NCBI GenBank assembly: GCA_947492175.1
Contig: CANLMQ010000005.1
Location: 158,011 to 222,010 of the forward strand
Direction of reading: 5' to 3'
Length of the DNA: 64,000 bases
Source of the DNA: an uncultured Draconibacterium sp.
Lineage (GTDB): Bacteria > Bacteroidota > Bacteroidia > Bacteroidales > Prolixibacteraceae
Below the pieces are notes generated by a model. It made no database searches and was not told the DNA's origin. It saw only the letters and a list, made by a program, of their open reading frames with translations. Below are positions 18,634-28,274 of this stretch, piece by piece (position 1 is the stretch's first letter; every line of letters begins with the position of its first letter). The translations under genes were made by a program, and so were the position numbers.

Positions 18634-18665
18634 CAAATGTAATTTATTCTGAATATTTTATACAA
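18634..18665 (-). promoter_or_regulatory. Promoter of the YtcJ-like gene
   Basis: On the minus strand, TACATTTG (18641-18634) fits TAnnTTTG, with TTG 21 bases upstream (CAA at 18663-18665 on the plus strand). It is about 22 bases before the ATG at 18612 and back to back with the promoter at 18676-18708. Confidence 0.6.
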
Positions 18666-18675
18666 CATTAGATTA

Positions 18676-18708
18676 TTTGTATTCAGCTAAATTATATTTC
18701 TAACTTTG
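18676..18708 (+). promoter_or_regulatory. Promoter of the iron/heme gene run
   Basis: TTTG (18676-18679), a 21-base spacer and TAACTTTG (18701-18708) make a full Bacteroidota -33/-7 promoter, ending 19 bases before the ATG at 18728. Confidence 0.75.
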
Positions 18709-18727
18709 CGTTACAAAACAAAAACAG

Positions 18728-19069
18728 ATGTTTACAGTTGGCATATTTACTACGCACATCCCTTACATCGCAATGGTAGCATTTTATGCCTACTTTCTGA
18801 TTTTTGGGATACACGAAGCCACTGAAGGAAAGGTGCAGGTTAGCGAAAAATCTTTTATCGTTCAAACGCATCTAAACAGTGATTCGGAAGTAATAAATAC
18901 TTCTGATTGTACCTGTTTTTATACGGCATTTGCAGAAGAAGTACTATCTGCCTTTTACAAAAAAACAAAGGTGAAACAACGATGGAAACATTTTTGTGTC
19001 GATCGGTTTCTGCCCCAAAATCAACCTGATAACACAATATTTGGAAGACCCCCTCCTGTTTGTGCGTAA
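18728..19069 (+). CDS. Small protein with N-terminal hydrophobic helix, 113 aa, unknown
   Basis: The protein has an uncharged N-terminus with one hydrophobic helix (~3-27: VGIFTTHIPYIAMVAFYAYFLIF). A soluble part follows that contains a Cys-x-Cys (DCTCFY) and ends in a short Pro/Cys tail (IFGRPPPVCA). I do not recognise a family. Support for a real gene is the full promoter 19 bases upstream and a conventional operon-like position 81 bases before a TonB receptor gene. It may be an accessory protein of the transport system; that is inferred from position only. Confidence 0.6.
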   Translation: MFTVGIFTTHIPYIAMVAFYAYFLIFGIHEATEGKVQVSEKSFIVQTHLNSDSEVINTSDCTCFYTAFAEEVLSAFYKKTKVKQRWKHFCVDRFLPQNQPDNTIFGRPPPVCA

Positions 19070-19150
19070 TTCCACTTTTTTCGTTTTTTCAACTTTATTC
19101 CCGTTTTAAGGTTATGGGAGTAGTTTATCCATTTCTATTACACTATAAAT

Positions 19151-21244
19151 ATGAAAAGAATTTATGCCGGATTACTGGCGATCCTTTTATTAATTTCGGT
19201 AGCAAAAGCACAGCAAACCGAACAAAATGACACCATAAAACACTATCAGTTAGATGATATTGAAATTAAGTCACCCAAGTACAACCAGAATATTTTTGAA
19301 ATTCCGGCAGCTGCAACAATGGTTTCCGAACGCCTGATTGAAAGCAACAAAGTTCAAAACCTGACCGATATTTCAGCAATCGTTCCAAACTTTTTTATGC
19401 CGGACTATGGTTCAAAACTAACATCTCCGGTATACATTCGTGGTGTCGGGAATCGCATCAACACACCATCGGTTGGACTTTATGTTGATGGAATTCCTTA
19501 TTTCGAAAAAGCAGCTTTTAACTTCGATTTCTTCGATGTGGAACGCATTGAAGTACTTCGGGGACCACAAGGAACTCTTTACGGCCGAAATGCCATGGGA
19601 GGTTTAATTAATATTCTGACTAATCAACCTCATAACAAACGCAGCACAAAAATATCGCTGGATTACGGAAACTACAATCAAATCAATACACAGATTTCTC
19701 ACAACCAACCTATAAGCAAAACGTTTGCAGTACTTGGAAACTTTAGTCAACGACACAACGATGGTTTTTTTACAAACGAATTTAATGGAAACAAGGTAGA
19801 TAATCTCAATTCTTATTCAGGTCGCTTAAAACTGTTATTTACGCCTTCCGATAAATTTAAAGCTTCCGGTAATATTCAATATGAAGACAGTAAACAAGGA
19901 GGATATCCGTACGCTGTTTTCAACGATGAAAGCAACGAAGCAAATGATATAAACTACGACCATAAAAGCACTTACGACAGAAATCTGTTTTCTTCAGGAT
20001 TAAACCTCGAATACAATGTTGGTAGTTATATAATCCGATCGGTTAGTAGTTTTCAATCGGTTAACGATGTACAAGCTGTTGATCAAGACTTTACACCTGC
20101 CGATAAATATTTTGTGACTCAGGATCAAGACCTGAATATGTTTGCGCAGGAAATAAATATTCAATCTCAGGAAAATGCTATCTACGACTGGTTATTTGGC
20201 GTTTTTGGTTTTAAACAACTTTTAGATAAAGAGGTACATTTGGAAATGGGCGAAGATCAGCTTGCAAACATGCCCTTTTCAGAATATTCCTATACAAAAG
20301 CGTACGATAACAGCAACTCAGGAATTGCCTTTTTCCACCAGTCGACGTTAAAATTTGGCGATCTTTCGCTTTCTGCCGGTATTCGTGCAGATTACGAAAA
20401 AGCTACACTCGATTATAATTACGATAAATCGGTTAACGGTAATGTAAGTAATGCCGATCAATTTGAAAGTGAGATGGACTTTTTTGAAGTTCTCCCGAAA
20501 ATTGCTGTGAAATACAGTATCTCGAAATACATTGTGCCTTACGCAACCATTGCTAAAGGTTATAATTCAGGCGGATTTAACTCAACTTTCGAACGCGAAG
20601 AAGATCGTTCGTTTAAACCCGAGCAATCGTGGAACTACGAGGCAGGAATAAAAGCCAAGTGGCTGGAACAGCGCGTATATGCCAATCTGGCCTTCTTTTA
20701 TATCGACTGGACCAATCAGCAGATATATCAAACTGTTCCCAGTGGAACTGGTTCGATGTTGACCAATGCCGGAAAATCGGAAAGTAAAGGTGTTGAATTT
20801 GAAATAAAAGCTTTACCTGCCAAACATCTGGAAACATGGCTGGCTCTTGGTTACAACGATGCTAAATTTGTAGAGTATGTAAAAAATGAAAACGAAGATT
20901 ACAGTGGTAATTATCTTCCTTATGTTCCCCGGTTTTCATTTAATATTGGAGGAAATTATTCGGTTGACATCAACAAAGACTGGCTCGAAAAAATTCGATT
21001 TCACATTACTTACAACGGATTTGGCAAACATTACTGGAAAGAAACCAACGAAGCCTACCAGGCTTATTATGGTTTATTAAATTCCAGAATCAGCTTTGAG
21101 CATAAAAATATTACCCTTGCCTTCTGGGGAAAAAATATATTGAATAGCGAATATAATTCCTTCTATTTTCAGGCTCTTGGAAATTCGTATGCACAATTGG
21201 GTAAACCGGCAACAATTGGAGTAAACTTAAAGGTTTCGTTCTAA
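19151..21244 (+). CDS. TonB-dependent outer-membrane receptor (siderophore/iron type)
   Basis: The 697-aa protein has a signal peptide (MKRIYAGLLAILLLISVAKAQ), then directly a plug (~40-160: IPAAATMVSERLI, VYIRGVGNRINTPSVGLYVD, VERIEVLRGPQGTLYGRNAM) and a barrel ending in Phe (GVNLKVSF). It lacks the carboxypeptidase-like N-domain of Sus-type receptors, and the plug motif RGPQGTLYGRNAMGG is typical of iron/siderophore receptors. The next genes encode an RhtX/FptX-like permease and three heme biosynthesis enzymes, supporting an iron-related cargo. The specific ligand is unknown. Confidence 0.9.
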   Translation: MKRIYAGLLAILLLISVAKAQQTEQNDTIKHYQLDDIEIKSPKYNQNIFEIPAAATMVSERLIESNKVQNLTDISAIVPNFFMPDYGSKLTSPVYIRGVGNRINTPSVGLYVDGIPYFEKAAFNFDFFDVERIEVLRGPQGTLYGRNAMGGLINILTNQPHNKRSTKISLDYGNYNQINTQISHNQPISKTFAVLGNFSQRHNDGFFTNEFNGNKVDNLNSYSGRLKLLFTPSDKFKASGNIQYEDSKQGGYPYAVFNDESNEANDINYDHKSTYDRNLFSSGLNLEYNVGSYIIRSVSSFQSVNDVQAVDQDFTPADKYFVTQDQDLNMFAQEINIQSQENAIYDWLFGVFGFKQLLDKEVHLEMGEDQLANMPFSEYSYTKAYDNSNSGIAFFHQSTLKFGDLSLSAGIRADYEKATLDYNYDKSVNGNVSNADQFESEMDFFEVLPKIAVKYSISKYIVPYATIAKGYNSGGFNSTFEREEDRSFKPEQSWNYEAGIKAKWLEQRVYANLAFFYIDWTNQQIYQTVPSGTGSMLTNAGKSESKGVEFEIKALPAKHLETWLALGYNDAKFVEYVKNENEDYSGNYLPYVPRFSFNIGGNYSVDINKDWLEKIRFHITYNGFGKHYWKETNEAYQAYYGLLNSRISFEHKNITLAFWGKNILNSEYNSFYFQALGNSYAQLGKPATIGVNLKVSF

Positions 21245-21302
21245 TAAATAGTTACATTTATACGCAAATAGAAGTACAAATAAGCACTGCACAACAAATT
21301 GA

Positions 21303-22598
21303 ATGACCGAAAACCGGGTCTTTCAATTTCAGGCTTCTGGAAAATTAAGGATGCAACAACAGGAAATAAGGAAATATTACACACTGCTGAGCCTATATTT
21401 GGCGCAGTCTATTCCCATGAGTTTTTTCTCAACCGTAATTCCGGTTATCATGCGAATGGAGCATTATTCGCTTGAATCAATCGGTTATATACAGTTGATA
21501 AAACTCCCCTGGATTTTAAAGATTCTCTGGGCACCTCTGGTTGATCGTACCAGCAAAAACAAACGGCAGTACCGCCGCTGGATTCTGTTTTCAGAAATAT
21601 TTTATGCAATGATCATCATAAGCATTGGTTATTTAAACCTGCAAACCGATTTTACCACCATTATTATACTGATGGTAATAGCTTTCACAGCTTCAGCAAC
21701 ACAGGATATTGCCACCGATGCTTTTGCCATTCTAATTCTGAAAAAAAACGAACGCAGTTTGGGCAACAGCATGCAATCGGCCGGAAGTTTTATCGGAACC
21801 ATGATGGGAAGCGGTGTATTACTTATCATTTATCATTATTGGGGTTGGTTGTGGCTGTTACGTTGCCTCGGCTTGTTTGTACTTTTTGCGCTGATTCCGG
21901 TTTCACTGTACAATGTACGAAATAGTAAAGAGTTGGATCGTTCAACAAAAAATGTATCGCCGCTTGAGTTTATTTACTTTTTCAGGCAGAAAAAAATTGG
22001 TGTGCATGTTTTGTTACTTTTCCTTTTTTATTCAGGGATTATAGGAATTCTGACCATGGTTAAGCCTTATTTCGTTGATTTGGGTTACGACATAAAAGAA
22101 ATTGGATTTATATCCGGAATTTTCGGAACAGCATGTGGTGTGGTAATGACCATCCCGGCCGGAATGTACATTCGAAAAAAAGGTATTGTTAAATCGCTGT
22201 GGCTTTTCCCTATCATAAATGTTTTGGCAGCTACCTACTTTTTCGGATTAACATATACCAATCATGCCACTTACCTGGTTTATATCGGAGTAGCGCTGTT
22301 GTGGGGTGCTTATGCCATGTCATCGGTATTTGTTTACACCATGAGCATGCAAATTGTACGTAAAGGAAGAGAAGGCACCGACTTTACCATTCAGATTGTA
22401 ATTACGCATTTAAGCAGCCTGGTAATTGCAATTATGAGTGGAAAAATTGCCGATGCTATAACATACCGTGGTTTATTTGGAATTGAAATCGGATTGGGTA
22501 TTTTAATTCTGGTTTTACTTCCTTTTATTTTTAAAAAGTCGTTTTATGAACGAGATGAAGCAGGAATTCAAGAACATTCTACCCAGGAGGGTGTTTAA
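21303..22598 (+). CDS. MFS permease of the RhtX/FptX (AmpG-related) type
   Basis: The 431-aa inner-membrane protein has about 12 helices. The N-terminal half follows the siderophore-permease/AmpG pattern: YLAQSIPMSFFSTVIPVIMR, LIKLPWILKILWAPLVDR, and TASATQDIATDAFAILIL. RhtX and FptX move intact ferric siderophores from periplasm to cytoplasm as single proteins working with a TonB receptor, and a receptor gene lies 58 bases upstream. AmpG-type muropeptide import is the alternative, but the neighbours favour iron. Start is the first ATG; a second in-frame ATG at 21351 (MQQQEIRKYY) is also possible. Confidence 0.75.
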   Translation: MTENRVFQFQASGKLRMQQQEIRKYYTLLSLYLAQSIPMSFFSTVIPVIMRMEHYSLESIGYIQLIKLPWILKILWAPLVDRTSKNKRQYRRWILFSEIFYAMIIISIGYLNLQTDFTTIIILMVIAFTASATQDIATDAFAILILKKNERSLGNSMQSAGSFIGTMMGSGVLLIIYHYWGWLWLLRCLGLFVLFALIPVSLYNVRNSKELDRSTKNVSPLEFIYFFRQKKIGVHVLLLFLFYSGIIGILTMVKPYFVDLGYDIKEIGFISGIFGTACGVVMTIPAGMYIRKKGIVKSLWLFPIINVLAATYFFGLTYTNHATYLVYIGVALLWGAYAMSSVFVYTMSMQIVRKGREGTDFTIQIVITHLSSLVIAIMSGKIADAITYRGLFGIEIGLGILILVLLPFIFKKSFYERDEAGIQEHSTQEGV

Positions 22599-22736
22599 AA
22601 TGCAAGTCCCGTATCATAATGCCGAAAATATTTAATTTTAGTCAGATGAAACGAGCAAATAAAATAATCCTGCCCACACAACAGTCATTACAAATGAGTT
22701 ACAGCGAATGCTGTTAAAAATTAAAATTACAACGAG

Positions 22737-24113
22737 ATGAAGATACCGCAACACTTGATAAATAAATACAACACCCCGGTACCGCGCTACACCAGCTATC
22801 CTCCGGCCAATTTTTTCTCGAATGAATTTTCTTCGGACGATTATGTGGAGTGGTTAAAACTTTCGAATGACGAACCAACGCAGAATATTTCAATTTATAT
22901 TCATATTCCGTTTTGTCCGAAAATTTGCTATTTCTGTGGCTGTAACACACATTTAACCCGCGACAAAAACAAAATGCGGAAATATGTTGATGCGCTTAAA
23001 AAGGAGATTCTTATGGTTAAATCGCATCTGAACTCCAACCGCAAGGTATCGCAGGTACACTGGGGAGGTGGCACACCTAACTCGCTTCCTGTTGAAATGG
23101 TAGAAGAAATAATGAATGTGATTCATGATAATTTCAGCTTTATTGTAAATCCTGAAATTGCTATGGAATGCCACCCTGCCTTGTTAGATGAAACTTATAT
23201 CAAAAAACTGGTTGAACTCAAATTCAATCGTTTCAGCCTGGGTATTCAGGATTTCAAACAAGAGGTACTCGATAATGTAAACCGAGATGCTCCCGTTATT
23301 CCAATTGAAGAGTTGGTAAAAATGATTCGGAGCTACGAAAACACCAGTGTAAATTTCGATTTTATTTACGGTTTACCATATCAGGATGAAGCCTCGTTTT
23401 CTGAAACCATTCAAAAAGCCATCTCGCTTTCTCCCGATCGTTTGGTAACTTTCTCGTACGCACATGTTCCGTGGGTAAAAAAGGCACAAAAAATTCTGGA
23501 AACCCGTGGTTTGCCCGAAGCCGATAAAAAAATAGCCATGTTTGAAGCAGGCTTTAAACTTTTAACCGAAAATGGCTACAATGCCATTGGCCTCGATCAC
23601 TTTGCCAAACCAACCGATGAACTTGATATTGCCTTTCGGAACCGGACACTTCACCGTAATTTTCAGGGCTACTGTACCCGCGAAACTACCGGGCAGGTTT
23701 ATGCATTCGGAGCCACCGGAATTAGCCAGCTCGACAGTGCTTACGCCCAAAATGTGAAAGATACAAACACCTATGTTGAATTGATTAATGAGGGAAAATT
23801 GACCATTGAAAAAGGCTATTTACTAACCCGGGCTCAAAAGATAATCAGACACGTTATTAACGAAGTAATGTGTAATTATTACATTTCGTGGAAAGAAGCG
23901 GAACAAATTCTACATGCTTCTGTTTCCGAAATTAAAAGCACAATAAACTACGATGAAAACAGCCTAAACCAGTTTGTATCGGAAGGATTACTAAGTTTTA
24001 CAAACGACGAAGTATCAGTTTCCGACAGCGGGAAATTTTTCGTTCGGAACATTGCTGCAAGTTTTGATCCGGGAATGAAAACAGCCACTCAAAAATTCTC
24101 GAAAGCTTTATAA
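22737..24113 (+). CDS. hemN: Oxygen-independent coproporphyrinogen III dehydrogenase
   Basis: The 458-aa radical SAM enzyme converts coproporphyrinogen III to protoporphyrinogen IX by two oxidative decarboxylations, without oxygen. The cluster motif is Cys60-x3-Cys64-x2-Cys67-x-Cys69 (FCPKICYFCGCNTHLT); the fourth Cys and following NTHLT separate true HemN from HemW. The N-terminal substrate segment PRYTSYPPANFF is present, as is the HemN C-terminal domain. It heads the hemN-hemG-hemH set (1-base gap, then a 4-base overlap). A second, shorter family member (hemW) is encoded at 35380-36507. Confidence 0.96.
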   Translation: MKIPQHLINKYNTPVPRYTSYPPANFFSNEFSSDDYVEWLKLSNDEPTQNISIYIHIPFCPKICYFCGCNTHLTRDKNKMRKYVDALKKEILMVKSHLNSNRKVSQVHWGGGTPNSLPVEMVEEIMNVIHDNFSFIVNPEIAMECHPALLDETYIKKLVELKFNRFSLGIQDFKQEVLDNVNRDAPVIPIEELVKMIRSYENTSVNFDFIYGLPYQDEASFSETIQKAISLSPDRLVTFSYAHVPWVKKAQKILETRGLPEADKKIAMFEAGFKLLTENGYNAIGLDHFAKPTDELDIAFRNRTLHRNFQGYCTRETTGQVYAFGATGISQLDSAYAQNVKDTNTYVELINEGKLTIEKGYLLTRAQKIIRHVINEVMCNYYISWKEAEQILHASVSEIKSTINYDENSLNQFVSEGLLSFTNDEVSVSDSGKFFVRNIAASFDPGMKTATQKFSKAL

Positions 24114-24114
24114 A

Positions 24115-25479
24115 GTGAAGAAAAAAGAAGAAAAAAATATAGCCGTAATCGGAGCCGGTATAACCGGACTAACCACCGCCTTTTATCTAAAAAAACAAGG
24201 TTTTAACGTACATGTTTTCGAAAAAGCGGATCGGCCCGGCGGCGTGATACAAACGCATACCGAAAATGGTTTTACGTTTGAATCGGGTCCCAATACCGGC
24301 TCAATGACACGACCTGAAGCAGCCGAATTATTTGAAGACTTAAAAAACGACTGCAAACTTGAAATTGCCGACGAAAGCGCCAAAGCCCGCTGGATTTGGC
24401 TAAATAATAAATGGCACACCATTCCTTCGGGATTAATTGGAGGAATAACCACTCCCCTGTTTTCGTTTTCTGATAAACTGCGACTGCTGGGTGAACCTTT
24501 CAGAAAAAGAGGAACAAATCCGGAAGAAACCATTGCCGATTTGGTTCGACGGCGAATGGGAAAAACCTTTTTACGAAATGCTGTCGATCCCTTTATTTCG
24601 GGTGTATATTCAGGCGACCCGGAAAAACTGGTAACACAGTATGCCATTCCAAAACTGTGGGCATTGGAACAAAAATATGGTAGTTTTATTGGTGGTACCA
24701 TTAAAAAAGGGAAAGAGCCCAAAACAGAGCGCGACTTAAAAGCCACCAAAGAAGTGTTTTCGGCCGAAGGAGGATTGGAAAACCTGGTTAAAGCTCTTGT
24801 TAAACAGATTGGTAAAGAAAATATTAGTTTGAATTGTCAGAATATTTCAACTCAATATTCTGCAAACAAACAGTTTAGTATAGATGGAGATGAACAGGAA
24901 TTTTCGCACGTAATTTCAACGGTCGGATCCTATAACCTGGCAACACTTTTCCCGTTTTTATCATCAGCCAAAGTTGCTCAAATCGATCAGCTTGAATACG
25001 CCAAAGTAACCCAGGTTTCGCTTGGTTTTAAAAAGTGGCGTGGCATTCCAATTCGATCGTTTGGCGGTTTGGTTCCGTCGCAGGAAAAACGAGATGTACT
25101 TGGTATTTTGCTCTTATCATCGTTTCTGAAAAACCGGGCTCCCAAAGAAGGTGCATTACTTTCGGTATTTTTAGGAGGTGTTCGGAAACCCCATATTGCA
25201 GGTTATAACGATGAAGAAATTATGGAACTGGTAAAAAAGGAAGTTACCGTTATGATGGGACTGAAAGAATTTAATCCCGACCTGGTAAAAATATTCCGCT
25301 ACATGCACGCTATTCCACAATACAGTTTCGAATCGAAACAAAAATTAGAAGCAATCTCAGATTTGGAAAAAACCTATCCTGGATTGATTTTAGCCGGAAA
25401 TATTCGCGATGGAATTGGCATGTCGGACCGGATAAAACAAGGAAGAAACATTGCCGATCAAATAGCAGCAAAAGAATGA
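24115..25479 (+). CDS. hemG: Protoporphyrinogen oxidase (FAD, HemY type)
   Basis: The 454-aa protein starts with GTG at 24115, one base after the hemN stop. The FAD-binding start is IAVIGAGITGLTTAFYL with a following Glu in VFEKADRPGGVIQT and the family signature FTFESGPNTG. The C-terminal FAD motif is LAGNIRDGIGMSDRIKQGR. It oxidises protoporphyrinogen IX (or coproporphyrinogen) in heme synthesis and usually sits at the inner face of the membrane. HemY-type enzymes normally use oxygen, whereas the partner HemN is oxygen-independent, so this set can work under mixed conditions or the oxidase uses another acceptor. Confidence 0.92.
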   Translation: MKKKEEKNIAVIGAGITGLTTAFYLKKQGFNVHVFEKADRPGGVIQTHTENGFTFESGPNTGSMTRPEAAELFEDLKNDCKLEIADESAKARWIWLNNKWHTIPSGLIGGITTPLFSFSDKLRLLGEPFRKRGTNPEETIADLVRRRMGKTFLRNAVDPFISGVYSGDPEKLVTQYAIPKLWALEQKYGSFIGGTIKKGKEPKTERDLKATKEVFSAEGGLENLVKALVKQIGKENISLNCQNISTQYSANKQFSIDGDEQEFSHVISTVGSYNLATLFPFLSSAKVAQIDQLEYAKVTQVSLGFKKWRGIPIRSFGGLVPSQEKRDVLGILLLSSFLKNRAPKEGALLSVFLGGVRKPHIAGYNDEEIMELVKKEVTVMMGLKEFNPDLVKIFRYMHAIPQYSFESKQKLEAISDLEKTYPGLILAGNIRDGIGMSDRIKQGRNIADQIAAKE

Positions 25480-26474
25480 TGGAAGAAAATAAAACAGCAA
25501 TATTATTGATGAATGTTGGCAGCCCCGATGCACCAACAAAACCTGCTGTACGAAAATTTCTTTCCGAATTTCTGAACGACAAACGTGTAATTGATTTACC
25601 CTGGTTATTACGCAAATTTCTGGTTAACCTGATCATCATTCCATTTCGCGTAACAAATTCAACCGCATTATACAAACGGCTTTGGACCCCAAAAGGCTCG
25701 CCGCTTATTTATATTTCAGATGAATTAAAAGAAAAACTGCAGCAAAAATCAGGTAACCGCTTTCAGGTTTTTGTCGGAATGCGATACGGAAATCCAAATT
25801 ATAAACAGGCACTGGCTGACATAAAAAAAAGCGGCTTTACAAAACTGGTTGTGCTACCCCTGTATCCACAGCATGCCATGTCAACTACCGAAACATCTTT
25901 TTTAGCAGTTGATAAAGAAATTAAAAAGCAAAAAATTGAAATCCAACAAATAAAAATCGGTCAGTTTTACCAGCGCCCAGATTTTATAAAAGCTTTTGCA
26001 AAACAAGCTCAAAAATACCAACCAGAATCATTCGACCATGTTCTTTTTTCTTTTCACGGACTTCCGGTTCGGCAGGATGCAAAAAGCAAACCCGATAACC
26101 TGCCGGATTATTCGTACAGTAAAGCCTGTTGCGAAACAGCACAACTTATTGCAAACGAATTAAAACTTTCAGAACCTAATTACTCAATTGGTTTTCAGTC
26201 GCGGCTGTCGAAAAACTGGCTAACTCCCTTTTCAGACGAAATAATTGATAAAAAGCTAAACGAAGGCAAAAAACGAATATTGGTTTTGGCCCCGGCTTTT
26301 GTCACCGATTGTTTGGAAACCATAGTGGAAATTGAATATGAATATGCCGAAGAATTTGTGAAAAACGGAGGCGAAAAATTACAACTGGTAAGTAGTTTAA
26401 ATGCCGAAGATATCTGGGTGGAGATGCTTTGCAATATGATTGAAGAAAGATTGATAGAGGCTGACAAAGATTGA
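25476..26474 (+). CDS. hemH: Ferrochelatase
   Basis: The 332-aa enzyme inserts Fe2+ into protoporphyrin IX, the last step of this heme branch. The start is ATGATG, overlapping the hemG stop by 4 bases. Recognisable parts are LLMNVGSPDAPTKPAVRKFL, the metal/proton site in LFSFHGLPVRQ (His), DYSYSKACCETA, FQSRLSKNWLTPF, and the conserved acidic end ETIVEIEYEYAEEF. The sequence suits a class without the C-terminal cluster extension of animal enzymes. It closes the heme trio. Confidence 0.95.
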   Translation: MMEENKTAILLMNVGSPDAPTKPAVRKFLSEFLNDKRVIDLPWLLRKFLVNLIIIPFRVTNSTALYKRLWTPKGSPLIYISDELKEKLQQKSGNRFQVFVGMRYGNPNYKQALADIKKSGFTKLVVLPLYPQHAMSTTETSFLAVDKEIKKQKIEIQQIKIGQFYQRPDFIKAFAKQAQKYQPESFDHVLFSFHGLPVRQDAKSKPDNLPDYSYSKACCETAQLIANELKLSEPNYSIGFQSRLSKNWLTPFSDEIIDKKLNEGKKRILVLAPAFVTDCLETIVEIEYEYAEEFVKNGGEKLQLVSSLNAEDIWVEMLCNMIEERLIEADKD

Positions 26475-26493
26475 TTAAGATTGATAAGTGATT

Positions 26494-26811
26494 ATGGATT
26501 TGCTTTTAATTAGTAACTTTTTACCCGATGCAAGTACCCTGGAACTTTGGTGGCATACTTTTATTACTTGTCTGGCAACATTTCTAATAAACCTTCCTTT
26601 TGGATATTGGCGCGGCGGATTTCGTAAACTTTCATTTTGGTGGTTTGTGGCCATTCACGCCCCGGTACCGCTGGTAATTCTAATTCGCAAATTAAACCAC
26701 CAGCACCTAACCTGGAAACTGGCCCCTTTCCTTTTAGGCAGTTTCTTTTTGGGTCAGTTTATCGGACGAAAATTATATGGATTAAAACCCTGGAAAAAAA
26801 CGCAAGATTAA
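26494..26811 (+). CDS. Small membrane protein at the end of the heme gene run
   Basis: The protein has 105 aa from the ATG at 26494; a GTG two codons earlier is possible. It has two or three hydrophobic segments (~18-35, 47-62, 76-92) with Trp/Phe-rich loops (YWRGGFRKLSFWWF) and a conserved-looking ending GRKLYGLKPWKK. I do not recognise a function. It starts 19 bases after hemH and is probably cotranscribed, so a role connected to heme or the cytochrome membrane is possible but unproven. Confidence 0.7.
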   Translation: MDLLLISNFLPDASTLELWWHTFITCLATFLINLPFGYWRGGFRKLSFWWFVAIHAPVPLVILIRKLNHQHLTWKLAPFLLGSFFLGQFIGRKLYGLKPWKKTQD

Positions 26812-26823
26812 GTTCCACAGTTT

Positions 26824-28188
26824 CTATTTTACAACAACAGTTTTAATATTCATAAATTCCTTTATGCCATGAACGGAAAGTTCCCGGCCAAAACCGCTTG
26901 TTTTTATTCCACCAAAAGGCAAACGGGGATCTGACTTAACAAAATCGTTTACAAAACACGCACCTGCTTCCAGCTGCATTTCAGCAATGTTTTCGCCACG
27001 TTTTGTATTCGAGGTGAATATTGCAGCACCCAATCCAAAAACGGTATCATTTGCTGCCTTAATGGCTTCCTCCTCGTCTTTTACTTTAATTACCGAAGCC
27101 ACTGGCCCAAACAACTCTTCATCGTATGCCGGCATACCGGGTTTCACATTCTCTAAAATAGTAGGAGGATAATAGGCGCCTTTTCTATGCGGAATTTCGC
27201 CGCCTATTATTACTTCTGCACCTTTTTCAACTGAACTTACAACCTGCTGGTGCAGCTCATCGCGCAAATCTTCGCGGGCCATCGGTCCCATTGTCGATTC
27301 CTCGTCGAAAGGATCGCCATAATGTGCTTCAAGCATCTGCTCGGTAAAATGCTCTAAAAAATGCGGATATACATCTTCAACTACTATAAATCGTTTTGCT
27401 CCGATACAACTTTGCCCGGCATTTAATAAACGTGCCGCAGCACAAATTTTTGCTGCCTTCCCGAGATCAGCATCTTTTAAAATAAGGTACGGATCGCTGC
27501 CCCCCAGCTCCAGTACACATTTTTTCAATTCGCCTCCTGCAATTGCCGCAACACTTTTTCCGGCAGGTGTGCTTCCGGTTAAACTAACCGCTTTTATCGC
27601 TTTGTGTTTAATTACACTTTCAACCAGGTTACTCCCGATTAACAGGCTTCGAAAAACATTTTCCTGAAATCCTGCTTCACGAAACAGTTCTTCAATAACA
27701 ACCGAACAACCGGGAACATTGCTTGCATGTTTCAAAACCGCTGTATTTCCCCCCATAATTGTAGGCACTGCAAAGCGGAAAACCTGCCAAAACGGGAAAT
27801 TCCAGGGCATTACTCCTAAAATGGTTCCAATTGGCCGGTATGAAACATATGACATTGTTGCTTCGGTTGAAATGGATTCATTTTCCAAAAAACTTTCTGC
27901 ATTTGTTGCATAATAATCGCACACCCAGGCACATTTTTCAATTTCAGCAATTCCTTCGCTTTTTACTTTACCCATTTCCTGAGCCATTAAAAATGCCAGT
28001 TCTTCTTTTCTGCTTCGTAAAATAGTTGAAAGATTATGCATTAACTGGCTACGAAACATAAACGATGTGTTTCGCCACTGGTGCCAGGCTTTATCAACCG
28101 AATTTATAATTGAGACTATTCCCTCTTTTGTGTGTTGTTCGTAGGTTTTTACAACTTTACCGGTCGCAGGATTAATTGATTGTTGCAT
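26824..28188 (-). CDS. sad: NAD(P)-dependent succinate-semialdehyde dehydrogenase (Sad/YneI-like)
   Basis: The 454-aa aldehyde dehydrogenase is shorter than GabD (~480) and close to E. coli Sad. Visible are MPWNFPFWQVFR in the cofactor site, the general-base Glu in CVLELGGSDPYLIL, the nucleophile Cys in GQSCIGAKRFIV, and ELFGPVASVIKV. It oxidises succinic semialdehyde (and related aldehydes) to succinate, feeding the TCA cycle. It is convergent with the heme run and stands alone. Other short aldehydes are possible substrates. Confidence 0.88.
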   Translation of the reverse strand: MQQSINPATGKVVKTYEQHTKEGIVSIINSVDKAWHQWRNTSFMFRSQLMHNLSTILRSRKEELAFLMAQEMGKVKSEGIAEIEKCAWVCDYYATNAESFLENESISTEATMSYVSYRPIGTILGVMPWNFPFWQVFRFAVPTIMGGNTAVLKHASNVPGCSVVIEELFREAGFQENVFRSLLIGSNLVESVIKHKAIKAVSLTGSTPAGKSVAAIAGGELKKCVLELGGSDPYLILKDADLGKAAKICAAARLLNAGQSCIGAKRFIVVEDVYPHFLEHFTEQMLEAHYGDPFDEESTMGPMAREDLRDELHQQVVSSVEKGAEVIIGGEIPHRKGAYYPPTILENVKPGMPAYDEELFGPVASVIKVKDEEEAIKAANDTVFGLGAAIFTSNTKRGENIAEMQLEAGACFVNDFVKSDPRLPFGGIKTSGFGRELSVHGIKEFMNIKTVVVK

Positions 28189-28217
28189 ATGGCTTTATTT
28201 TGAACTACTAAAATTAT

Positions 28218-28247
28218 AAAAAAAAGCAACCTTCAAAAAGATTGCTT
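28218..28247 (-). terminator. Terminator of the OsmC-family gene
   Basis: Read on the minus strand, the stem AAGCAATCTT / AAGGTTGCTT (one G-U pair) is followed by a run of eight T. It starts 28 bases after the OsmC stop. Confidence 0.85.
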
Positions 28248-28274
28248 CTTAATTATCGGTTTATTTTCCGAAAC

